Assembly: GCA_029934915.1 (NCBI GenBank)
Contig: JAOZLI010000067.1
Location: 2,971 to 10,657, forward strand
DNA: 7,687 nucleotides
Reading direction: 5' to 3'
Origin: Desulfocapsa sp.
Lineage (GTDB): Bacteria; Desulfobacterota; Desulfobulbia; Desulfobulbales; Desulfocapsaceae
The notes beneath the pieces were generated by a model. It was not told where the DNA came from and ran no database searches. It was given only the letters and a program-made list of their open reading frames with translations. Below are positions 1 to 6,017 of the stretch, in pieces; position 1 is the stretch's first letter, and the number at the start of each line of letters is the position of its first letter. The translations under genes were made by a program, and so were the position numbers.

Positions 1-894
1 CGTTCGTGTATAAATATATTCTGCTAAAAGACGTAAAGGGAGTGCCTTGTCGTCAAATGTGCTGAGGCATTCTATCGCCTCATCAACAGCCATTTTTGCT
101 TTAATTCTTGTCTCTTCTATGCCAAAGTATGCCGGGTATGTGGCCTTGCCAAGTTCTGCATCACTGCCAGCTGCTTTTCCAAGCTGTTCGGTGGTACTTG
201 TGGCATTAAGCAGATCGTCCACAATTTGAAATGCAAGACCTATCTGGTCGCCATACCGGGTAAGAGATGTAATCTGCTCCGGGGTAGCGTCAGCTGCCAC
301 TGCACCGGCAAGGACAGACGCTGTAATAAGAGCACCTGTCTTGCTGCGATGAATCGTCTGCAGAGTAGAGAAGGGAAAACTTGTATTCTCGCTGGCAATA
401 TCAAGTGCCTGCCCACCAACCATGCCGTATGATCCGGCAGCTCTTGCGATTAGGTGGCTGACACGAAGGCGTTTCTCAGCAGATAAATTCCCATGCTCCT
501 CATTACAGAGAAGATCAAAGGCCCAGGTGAGTAAGCCGTCTCCTGCAAGGATTGCTGCAGCCTCGCCGTAGAGGATATGATTTGTGGGCTTACCGCGTCT
601 GAGATCATCATTATCCATGGCAGGGAGATCATCATGGATAAGAGAATAGGTGTGAATACATTCGAGAGCGCAGGCAATAGGCAGCACATCATTGGGATCA
701 ACACTATTTCCTGCAATGGCATCTGCTGCCGCCAGGCATAGAATAGGACGCACCCGTTTCCCTCCCGCTTCAAGGGAGTATTGCATGGCTGAAATATGAT
801 CACAGAAATCACCCGAAGCAGCGGGGAAATAACTGTCAAAAGCATTTTCAACCAAAATCCGTTGTTTATTCAGGTAGTCCTTGATCTCCATCAT
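1..894 (-). CDS. ispA: Farnesyl/geranyl diphosphate synthase (short-chain polyprenyl synthetase), 3' end cut by window edge
   Basis: The enzyme condenses isopentenyl diphosphate with allylic diphosphates in the cytoplasm to give the C15 precursor of quinones and bacitracin-sensitive carrier lipids. The frame is open for 298 codons from the ATG at 894 to the window edge. The family is about 295-300 aa, so only the stop and perhaps a few codons are missing; the last residues read LAEYIYTRT. Visible motifs are GGKRVRP (about 44-50), the first aspartate-rich motif in [12 protein letters not shown] (86-97, with D88, D89 and D94) followed by [15 protein letters not shown] (157-162), KTGALI (185-190), and the second aspartate-rich region FQIVDDLLN (222-230). 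The usual last Asp of that DDxxD is Asn here. A second ATG at 891 is an equally possible start. The gene overlaps the end of xseB by 29 bases, which suggests translational coupling. The order xseB-ispA is widely conserved and is often followed by dxs, which would lie outside the window. Farnesyl versus geranylgeranyl product length cannot be settled by eye. Confidence 0.93.
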   Translation of the reverse strand, partial: MMEIKDYLNKQRILVENAFDSYFPAASGDFCDHISAMQYSLEAGGKRVRPILCLAAADAIAGNSVDPNDVLPIACALECIHTYSLIHDDLPAMDNDDLRRGKPTNHILYGEAAAILAGDGLLTWAFDLLCNEEHGNLSAEKRLRVSHLIARAAGSYGMVGGQALDIASENTSFPFSTLQTIHRSKTGALITASVLAGAVAADATPEQITSLTRYGDQIGLAFQIVDDLLNATSTTEQLGKAAGSDAELGKATYPAYFGIEETRIKAKMAVDEAIECLSTFDDKALPLRLLAEYIYTRT

Positions 895-1114
895 TCAGCT
901 CTTTAAAGGGGCTCTTGGTCATACCACCCTGTTTTTCGAGTAGTATTTCTACCTTGGCCTTTGCGTCGGTCAGGGTCTTGTTGCAAAACTCCACAAGGCC
1001 GATTCCTTCATCAAATTTTTTCAGGCTTTGTTCAAGACTGAGATCACCGTTTTCCAGCTCTTCGGTGATCTGTTCCAGCTTGTTGAGACCATTTTCGAAA
1101 GTTCTTTTTGCCAT
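866..1114 (-). CDS. xseB: Exodeoxyribonuclease VII small subunit
   Basis: This is the 82-aa small subunit of exonuclease VII, the cytoplasmic single-strand DNA exonuclease. Several XseB chains bind the C-terminal part of the catalytic XseA subunit, which is not in this window. The protein shows the family pattern: [19 protein letters not shown] (6-24), then [20 protein letters not shown] (25-44), then a third helix, [11 protein letters not shown] (48-58). All of it is predicted helical, and the usual family length is 70-85 aa. The tail after residue 62 is variable and overlaps the start of ispA. The sequence before the ATG (an eight-T tract, then GAACAACT) has no recognisable Shine-Dalgarno. 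A perfect TATAAT on the same strand at 1168-1163 is a good candidate for the promoter driving xseB-ispA. Confidence 0.93.
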   Translation of the reverse strand: MAKRTFENGLNKLEQITEELENGDLSLEQSLKKFDEGIGLVEFCNKTLTDAKAKVEILLEKQGGMTKSPFKELNDGDQGLPE

Positions 1115-1162
1115 AGTTGTTCAAAAAAAATAGTGTTTTGCTTTTCAATTAAACTGCTACGC

Positions 1163-1168
1163 ATTATA
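1163..1168 (-). promoter_or_regulatory. Candidate -10 box of the xseB-ispA promoter
   Basis: The minus strand reads TATAAT, a perfect sigma-70 -10 hexamer, in the divergent spacer between xseB and xerC. It would place the start of transcription near 1156, giving a leader of about 42 nt before xseB. The best upstream hexamer, TCGACT (1193-1188), matches TTGACA at 4 of 6 positions but at a long 19-bp spacing, so the -35 is weak. The same region reads CATTAT/TATATT on the plus strand and could also serve xerC. Confidence 0.4.
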
Positions 1169-1222
1169 TATTCGCAGATTGATGAGAAGTCGAGAAGAAA
1201 ATTAGGAACGGATACTGGACAT

Positions 1223-2131
1223 ATGGGTAAAATAGACGGAGCCATTCGCTCATTTTTGGGGTGGCTGGAAACGGAAAAAGGGTACTCAACTCACACCATT
1301 GATGGGTATGGTCGTGATTTGCTTGAGTTTAGGCAATCTCTGCCATCCCCCTGTGACGTAGCCGAAATCGAGGCCATTCATATTCGACGGTTTGTGGTAT
1401 CATTGCATGGCAGCAACAGTGCAGCAACCGTGGCCAGGAAACTCTCAGCGCTGCGAAGCTTTTTTAAATATCTTACGGGGAAAAAAATAGTTGCCAATGA
1501 TCCGCTTATTGGAATAGCAGGGCCAAAGGTGGGAAAACACATACCCGTTTTTCTGACTATTGATGAAGTTTTTGCACTGCTTGAAACACCTGGCAAGACA
1601 GATCGTTTTATGCTTCGTGACATTGCCATGTTGGAGTTACTCTATTCCACCGGAATGCGTGTGGCAGAATTGGTCTCCAGGAATATAAAAGACCTTGATT
1701 TCGATTCGGAAATGCTTAGGGTGACGGGCAAAGGAAATAAGGAGCGCCTGGTGCCCGTCGGTCGGCCTGCCACTCATGCTGTGCAGCTATGGCTGGAACA
1801 ACGTACACAATTGATGGTGGATCGTGTTCGCAGAGGACATCAGCCTGAAAAAGAAGCACTTTTTCTGAACGGGCGCGGTGGTCGTCTGAGCAGTCGAAGT
1901 GTGGAGAGAATGGTGAAGGCCTATGGCGAACGGGCAGGCATTCCACAAATAGTTACTCCCCATGCGCTTCGGCATTCATTTGCAACGCATTTACTGGAAA
2001 TGGGCGCGGATTTGCGTTCCGTTCAGGAGTTGCTAGGGCATGCCAGTCTGTCAACTACCCAGCGATATACTCATTTAACGCTGGATCATTTGACGGAAGT
2101 GTATGATAAGGCGCATCCGCATGCCAAATAA
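1223..2131 (+). CDS. xerC: Tyrosine recombinase XerC-type
   Basis: This site-specific recombinase works with a XerD partner at the chromosomal dif site to resolve chromosome dimers before division. The 302-aa protein has an N-terminal SAM-like core-binding domain (about 5-90, with YSTHTIDGYGRDL and RKLSALRSFFKYL) and a C-terminal catalytic domain. All six catalytic residues are visible: R146 (STGMRVAEL), K170 (VTGKGNKERLVPV), H247 and R250 (HALRHSFATHLL), H273 (LLGHASLSTTQ) and the nucleophile Y282 (RYTHL). The frame stays open upstream to 1028, but that part lies across xseB on the other strand and has no family similarity. The ATG at 1223 gives the usual length of about 300 aa. Its ribosome binding site is weak (AGGAA at 1204-1208, 14 nt away). 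The order xerC-hslV-hslU matches the codV-clpQ-clpY order of Bacillus and supports XerC over an integrase of a mobile element. XerC and XerD cannot be separated with certainty from sequence alone. Confidence 0.93.
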   Translation: MGKIDGAIRSFLGWLETEKGYSTHTIDGYGRDLLEFRQSLPSPCDVAEIEAIHIRRFVVSLHGSNSAATVARKLSALRSFFKYLTGKKIVANDPLIGIAGPKVGKHIPVFLTIDEVFALLETPGKTDRFMLRDIAMLELLYSTGMRVAELVSRNIKDLDFDSEMLRVTGKGNKERLVPVGRPATHAVQLWLEQRTQLMVDRVRRGHQPEKEALFLNGRGGRLSSRSVERMVKAYGERAGIPQIVTPHALRHSFATHLLEMGADLRSVQELLGHASLSTTQRYTHLTLDHLTEVYDKAHPHAK

Positions 2132-2159
2132 TTTGATAGTATAGGAATTATCTTTTTTT
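2128..2159 (+). terminator. Weak candidate terminator after xerC
   Basis: ATAATT (2128-2133, overlapping the xerC stop) can pair with AATTAT (2146-2151) over a 12-nt loop and is followed by a run of seven T (2153-2159). The stem has only A-T pairs, so on its own it would be a poor terminator. The stronger palindrome just downstream may be the real stop signal. Confidence 0.25.
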
Positions 2160-2182
2160 AAGAATCTTAAAGATGAACATCA

Positions 2183-2315
2183 AAAAACAAAGACGAATAT
2201 CGAATGTCGAACAGAGAATGTCGAACTGCAGAAGGGAAAAACCTTCAGGCGGTCGTCTTTTATTCCGATCGACATTCGACATTCCTTGTTCGATATTCGA
2301 TATTTTCTTTTTTTT
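2183..2315. repeat. Long imperfect palindrome made of 7-nt units; possible two-way terminator
   Basis: The left arm, 2197-2225, and right arm, 2275-2303, are inverted copies that match at 26 of 29 positions. Two of the three mismatches become G-U pairs in RNA, so 28 of 29 positions could pair. Both arms have a 7-nt period. The right arm reads CGACATT twice (2270-2283), CCTTGTT, then CGATATT twice (2291-2304). The left arm carries AATATCG, AATGTCG, AACAGAG, AATGTCG (2196-2223). A small inner hairpin, GAAGG/CCTTC (2231-2235 with 2242-2246), sits in the 49-nt centre. A T-rich tract (2303-2315) follows on the plus strand and an A-rich tract (2183-2191) precedes it, so each strand shows a stem followed by a T-rich stretch. 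From memory, similar TCGAATATCGAA palindromes are scattered between genes in environmental deltaproteobacteria and planctomycetes, as REP- or MITE-like elements. A 62-codon frame (2173-2361) crossing it is most likely spurious. Confidence 0.75.
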
Positions 2316-2335
2316 ACTACCAACCTATCCCCCTC

Positions 2336-2362
2336 GCGTAATTACGCAAAACTTAACATAAT
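2336..2362 (+). promoter_or_regulatory. Candidate hslV control region: 12-bp palindrome and -10-like box
   Basis: GCGTAATTACGC (2336-2347) is a perfect 12-bp palindrome, a size and symmetry that would suit a dimeric regulator. Ten bases on, CATAAT (2357-2362) matches the sigma-70 -10 box at 5 of 6. No convincing -35, sigma-32 or CIRCE element is seen. If this -10 is used, the transcript would begin only about 8 nt before the hslV start, giving a nearly leaderless mRNA. That would fit the absence of a Shine-Dalgarno before hslV. Confidence 0.3.
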
Positions 2363-2376
2363 ATCATAAATTCATA

Positions 2377-2907
2377 ATGAAAATACGTTCAACAACAATA
2401 CTGGCAGTACGCCATAAAGGCGAAGTCGTAGTTGCAGGAGATGGCCAGGTCTCTTTGGGCAACACGGTGATGAAGCATCAGGCCAAAAAAGTAAGGCGTT
2501 TATATCATGGCAAGGTGATAACCGGTTTTGCCGGTGCCACGGCCGATGCCTTTACGCTTTTTGATAAACTCGAACAGAAGCTTGAGCAGTATAAAGGTAA
2601 TCTTATGCGTGCCTCGGTAGAACTTGCCAAGGAGTGGCGAACTGATAAAATGCTTCGTAAGCTCGAAGCTATGCTAGTGGCGGTTGATGATCAATATTCT
2701 TTACTTCTCACCGGGACAGGAGATGTTATCGAGCCTGATAATAATGTACTGGCAATCGGCTCTGGTGGCCCTTACGCACAGGCCGCCGCCCTGGCCCTTG
2801 TTGAAAACAGTGATCTAGGTGCCGAGGAGATATGTAAGGCCTCCATGAAAATCGCTGGTGATATCTGTGTTTTTACAAATCATTTTACAGTTATAGAGAA
2901 ATTATGA
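2377..2907 (+). CDS. hslV: ATP-dependent protease proteolytic subunit HslV (ClpQ)
   Basis: HslV forms the double-hexamer threonine peptidase chamber of the cytoplasmic HslVU protease, which degrades unfolded and regulatory proteins handed over by HslU. The 176-aa length is typical. The N-terminus is MKIRS followed by TTILAVR, so the catalytic Thr aligns at T6 and five residues must be removed to expose it. Similar short pro-sequences occur in Thermotoga and Bacillus homologues, whereas in E. coli only Met precedes the Thr. Also visible are [14 protein letters not shown] (20-33) with D22, K38 in [20 protein letters not shown] (50-62), [12 protein letters not shown] (87-98) and [12 protein letters not shown] (127-138) with S129. 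The C-terminus [16 protein letters not shown] is typical. An in-frame TAA at 2359-2361 with no other start codon after it fixes the ATG at 2377. There is no Shine-Dalgarno upstream, only A/T-rich sequence. The stop overlaps the hslU start (ATGA), so the two are translationally coupled. Confidence 0.97.
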   Translation: MKIRSTTILAVRHKGEVVVAGDGQVSLGNTVMKHQAKKVRRLYHGKVITGFAGATADAFTLFDKLEQKLEQYKGNLMRASVELAKEWRTDKMLRKLEAMLVAVDDQYSLLLTGTGDVIEPDNNVLAIGSGGPYAQAAALALVENSDLGAEEICKASMKIAGDICVFTNHFTVIEKL

Positions 2908-4304
2908 TCCCTGCACAACCCCTAACCCCCAAAGATATAGTTGCTGAACTTGATAAGTATATTGTTGGCCAGGCGGACGCAAAACGTTCCGTTGCCATTG
3001 CTCTGCGTAACAGATGGAGACGGCAACAGGTTCCATCTCCTCTGCGTGAAGAGATCGCTCCTAAAAATATAATTATGATTGGCCCCACGGGTGTTGGAAA
3101 GACAGAAATTGCCAGGCGTTTGGCAACTCTTGCCCAATCTCCCTTCTTTAAGGTTGAGGCCTCAAAATTTACAGAAGTTGGTTACATGGGCCGAGATGTC
3201 GAATCCATGATTCGTGATCTTATCGAGATTGCCATCAGTATGGTGAAAAAAGAGGAACGGGAGCGTCTTGAAGGCGTGGCATCCGCTAATGCGGAAGAGC
3301 GTGTCCTTGATATTTTACTTCCTCCTGTTTCAGTAGCTCCTGAAAATCCTGTGGAATATTCCATGGATTCCGGAGCCGATGGGGCAATTCAGCTTCCTGA
3401 GGTACAGGAACTAAAGGATGATTCTACCCGGGAAAAATTTAGACAAATGCTGCGAGATGGCAAGCTTGACGATCGGGAAGTGGAACTAAATCTTACCGAA
3501 TCCCAATCCGCGCCGATGGTGGAGATTATGACCACCTCCGGAATGGAGGATATGCAGTCCAACCTGCAGGATGCCTTTAGTAAAATATTCCCAAAACAGA
3601 AAAAGAAACGAAAGATCAAGATACCGGAAGCTTTGAGTGGCCTCACTCGAGAAGAGATGGAGAGACTCGTAGATATGGACAAGGTGGTCAAGGAAGCCTT
3701 GAAACGCACCGAGGAATCCGGAATCATCTTTCTTGATGAAATCGATAAAGTGGCATCGCAGAGATCTGGTGGACATGGTCCTGAAGTCTCGCGAGAGGGT
3801 GTGCAGCGTGATCTGCTACCCATCGTTGAAGGTTCAACGGTGACCACTAAGTATGGGATGGTGAAAACTGATCATATTCTTTTTATTGCCAGCGGTGCCT
3901 TTCATATGTCCAAGCCGTCGGATCTTATTCCTGAATTGCAGGGCAGGTTTCCTATTCGTGTGGAATTGAGCTCCCTTGGTAAGGATGAATTTGTTCGTAT
4001 CCTGACAGAACCTGAAAGTGCGCTGGTGAAACAGTATGTGGCTATGATGGCGACAGAAGGTATTGAGCTCGTTTTTGAGCAGGATGGTATTGAAGAGCTT
4101 GCTTCAATTGCGGTCGAGGTTAATGAAAAAACGGAAGAGATTGGTGCCAGACGTTTGCACACTGTTATGGAACGAGTGCTCGATGAGCTCTCCTTTACCG
4201 CCTGTGACCGTGATGATAAACGTTTTGTAGTAACTGCACAATATGTAAAGGAACAGCTCCAGGACGTGGTAGAAGATCGTGATTTGAGCCGGTTTATTTT
4301 ATAG
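2904..4304 (+). CDS. hslU: ATP-dependent protease ATPase subunit HslU (ClpY)
   Basis: HslU is the AAA+ unfoldase ring that binds, unfolds and threads substrates into HslV. In the 466-aa protein the N-domain begins [17 protein letters not shown] (7-23). Walker A is GPTGVGKT (60-67), Walker B is GIIFLDEID (273-281), the arginine-finger region is [10 protein letters not shown] (346-355), and sensor 2 is [18 protein letters not shown] (414-431). The family-specific I-domain lies between about 111 and 240 and ends in a very basic stretch, KQKKKRKIK (231-239). The C-terminus DLSRFIL is the conserved tail that docks into HslV and activates it. The substrate-gripping pore motif, usually GYVG, reads GYMG (93-96). 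The ATG overlaps the hslV stop by 4 nt, with a modest AGAGAA (2895-2900) ahead of it. Length and motifs are complete, so the pair should be active. Confidence 0.97.
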   Translation: MIPAQPLTPKDIVAELDKYIVGQADAKRSVAIALRNRWRRQQVPSPLREEIAPKNIIMIGPTGVGKTEIARRLATLAQSPFFKVEASKFTEVGYMGRDVESMIRDLIEIAISMVKKEERERLEGVASANAEERVLDILLPPVSVAPENPVEYSMDSGADGAIQLPEVQELKDDSTREKFRQMLRDGKLDDREVELNLTESQSAPMVEIMTTSGMEDMQSNLQDAFSKIFPKQKKKRKIKIPEALSGLTREEMERLVDMDKVVKEALKRTEESGIIFLDEIDKVASQRSGGHGPEVSREGVQRDLLPIVEGSTVTTKYGMVKTDHILFIASGAFHMSKPSDLIPELQGRFPIRVELSSLGKDEFVRILTEPESALVKQYVAMMATEGIELVFEQDGIEELASIAVEVNEKTEEIGARRLHTVMERVLDELSFTACDRDDKRFVVTAQYVKEQLQDVVEDRDLSRFIL

Positions 4305-4314
4305 AGAGGAAAGC

Positions 4315-4839
4315 ATGCGTTATACAGACCCGGAATTGAAATATTGCCCCAGCTGTGATGAAGAATATCGTGCAGAAATGGAACGTTGCGTCAGCTGTGA
4401 TGTCGATCTGATTAGTGGCCAGGAACAATTGGCCATGGAAGAGGCTGCCAAGAATAAAAAAGAATCCAGAAGTATGGAGATTAGCTCTGATGATGAGATG
4501 GCCAATATCAGAAAGGGTACTATTCATGATATGAAGCAGTTGCAAAGCCTGCTTGCTGTCGAAAATATTCCATCCATGCTGGCAGGAGAGCCTGGAAAAT
4601 GCGGCAAAGGGTGTTGTGGCGGAGGAGAGTTGTATTTACAGATCAAAGTTTCTGATGGTGAAGATGCTCTACGTGTTCTGGCCATTGATTTTCAGGAAAA
4701 AACATCACTTAGTTCCCATGATCTCAGCACAGCCCACGCTGTCATTGACACAGGTGCGGCACAATCAACATGCCCCGCCTGTGGATTTAGCTTTGTGGCA
4801 ACTTCTTCAACGTGTCCTGATTGTGGGCTTTGTTTTTAG
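4315..4839 (+). CDS. Zinc-ribbon protein with a DUF2007-like middle domain, function unknown
   Basis: I do not know a defined function for this 174-aa protein. It has a clear three-part layout. An N-terminal zinc ribbon has C11/C14 (CPSC) and C25/C28 (CVSC). An acidic, helical linker spans about 35-65. A middle domain (about 66-125) looks like the DUF2007 putative signal-transducing fold: a helix with MKQLQSLLAVENIP, then strands LYLQIKV and a DGEDALRVL helix. A second zinc ribbon at the end has C153/C156 (CPAC), C167/C170 (CPDC) and an extra C173. A glycine-cysteine cluster, CGKGCCGGG (96-104), sits inside the middle domain, giving 12 Cys in all. No signal peptide or membrane segment is seen, so it is probably cytoplasmic and binds at least two zinc ions. 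It begins 10 nt after hslU with a good ribosome binding site (GAGGA at 4306-4310) and is very likely in the hslVU operon. A link to the protease is suggested only by position. Confidence 0.85.
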   Translation: MRYTDPELKYCPSCDEEYRAEMERCVSCDVDLISGQEQLAMEEAAKNKKESRSMEISSDDEMANIRKGTIHDMKQLQSLLAVENIPSMLAGEPGKCGKGCCGGGELYLQIKVSDGEDALRVLAIDFQEKTSLSSHDLSTAHAVIDTGAAQSTCPACGFSFVATSSTCPDCGLCF

Positions 4840-4886
4840 GGGCCATTCAACGATTAAGTGGATTTTGTCAAGGGAGTATTGAAAAT

Positions 4887-5999
4887 ATGCGTCCAATAAA
4901 AGTCCTGTTCGGTGTTGTCCTTTATCTTGGTGTCTCTCTCTCCTCTGGTGTAGCAGGTGAGACTAAAACTCCTTTCATACTGTTTTTACCAGCTATACTT
5001 GGTGACGGGCAGGGTGATCAGGGAAATCCGGACGGTACCTGCTGCATTCCGGCAGAAGCAGCGGAGGAGAATGTCTCTACCCCTGATCATGTTATCGGTA
5101 CAGGAAGTCCGCAAAGCTGTACCAGTGAAGCTGTGGTGGCAGCGGTTGCCAGCGGAGGCGTAATCACCTTTAACTGCGGCGCAGCGCCTGTGACCATAGT
5201 GATGAAGGAAACAGCCAAGGTTTTTAATAATACGGGACCTCGGATTGTAATTGATGGCGGTGGTAAGGTGACCCTAAGCGGTAACAATGAACGAAGAATC
5301 CTGTATATGAATACCTGTGATAAAAATCAGGTGTGGACAACCGCACATTGTCAGAATCAGGATCATCCTCAGCTCACTCTGCAGAATCTAACCTTTGCCC
5401 ACGGAAATTCTAAGGCAGAGAGTCAATATGATGGTGGTGGGGCGGTATGGGTTCGCGGAGGACAGTTTAAGGTTCTCAATTCTCGTTTTGAGAATAATGT
5501 CTGCGCCGATACAGGACCAGATGTCGGTGGTGCCGCGATCCGTGTTTTGAGTCAGTATGAAGGCTGGCCAGTGTATGTAGTGAATTCAACTTTTGGTGGT
5601 TCTGCAGATACCGGCAATGTCTGCTCCAACGGTGGCGGACTTTCCAGTATTGGTGTGTCCTACACCGTGATTAACAGTGTGTTCAGCCATAATCGCGCCA
5701 TTGGAAACGGTGCAAATCCCGTAAAACCGGGGACTCCGGGAGGCGGGAGCGGAGGGGCAATCTATAACGATGGCAATACCTATACTCTGTCACTCTGTGG
5801 AACAAAAATAGAAGAGAATAGTGCCAATGAAGGCGGTGGCGCCATCTTCTTTGTCAGTAATGATCGCAGTGGATCTTTGCTGATCAAAGATTCACACCTC
5901 TCAAGTAACCCCAGTGGGCAATTTGAGACCAGGGGATATCCCGGGATTTTTGTGCTTGCTGATGGTGATCCGGTGGTGACGAATTCAATTGTTGAATAA
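4887..5999 (+). CDS. Secreted cysteine-rich right-handed parallel beta-helix protein
   Basis: The 370-aa protein starts with a Sec signal peptide: basic MRPIK, a hydrophobic core at 6-18, and likely cleavage after A23 or G24. The mature part carries a capping motif, SCTSEAVVAAVASGGVITFNCG (77-98, key residues C78 and C97), then VIDGGGKVTLSG. Repeated beta-helix coils follow, of the type GGGAVWVRGGQFKVLNSRFENN (183-204), GGAAIRV...VVNSTF, GGGLSSI...VINSVFSHN, GGAIYNDGNTY and GGGAIFF...LIKDSHL. This pattern resembles right-handed beta-helix and polymorphic outer-membrane-type repeat proteins. Nine cysteines, all in the mature part, suggest disulfides. No C-terminal anchor, autotransporter barrel or lipobox is visible, so it is periplasmic, surface-bound or released. 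Ligand or enzymatic activity is unknown; no pectate lyase catalytic signature is evident. The ATG at 4887, with AGGGAG at 4871-4876, was chosen over an in-frame ATG at 4821, which would overlap the previous gene and bury the signal peptide. It lies 47 nt after the zinc-ribbon gene with no clear terminator between. Confidence 0.85.
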   Translation: MRPIKVLFGVVLYLGVSLSSGVAGETKTPFILFLPAILGDGQGDQGNPDGTCCIPAEAAEENVSTPDHVIGTGSPQSCTSEAVVAAVASGGVITFNCGAAPVTIVMKETAKVFNNTGPRIVIDGGGKVTLSGNNERRILYMNTCDKNQVWTTAHCQNQDHPQLTLQNLTFAHGNSKAESQYDGGGAVWVRGGQFKVLNSRFENNVCADTGPDVGGAAIRVLSQYEGWPVYVVNSTFGGSADTGNVCSNGGGLSSIGVSYTVINSVFSHNRAIGNGANPVKPGTPGGGSGGAIYNDGNTYTLSLCGTKIEENSANEGGGAIFFVSNDRSGSLLIKDSHLSSNPSGQFETRGYPGIFVLADGDPVVTNSIVE

Positions 6000-6017
6000 A
6001 CCCTGACAGGGCGGGCG

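Noticed and set aside
450..851. 133-codon minus-strand frame inside ispA
   Set aside because: It is an out-of-frame shadow; the adjacent frame encodes the aspartate-rich motifs of polyprenyl synthetase without interruption.
1028..1222. 65-codon N-terminal extension of xerC
   Set aside because: It runs antisense through xseB and has no recombinase similarity; the ATG at 1223 gives the normal XerC length.
2351..2378. Possible dif site next to xerC
   Set aside because: ACTTAACATAA (2351-2361) matches the XerD half of dif at 10 of 11 positions, but the other half (2368-2378) does not resemble a XerC arm and the region is A/T-rich. A chance match or promoter is more likely.
4821..4886. Earlier in-frame start for the beta-helix protein
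   Set aside because: It would overlap the zinc-ribbon gene and place 22 residues before the signal peptide; the ATG at 4887 has a ribosome binding site.
6001..6011. CCCTGACAGGG palindrome between the convergent stops as a terminator
   Set aside because: The usable stem is only 4 bp with a 3-nt loop, and the following T stretch on the minus strand is short (TTTATT).
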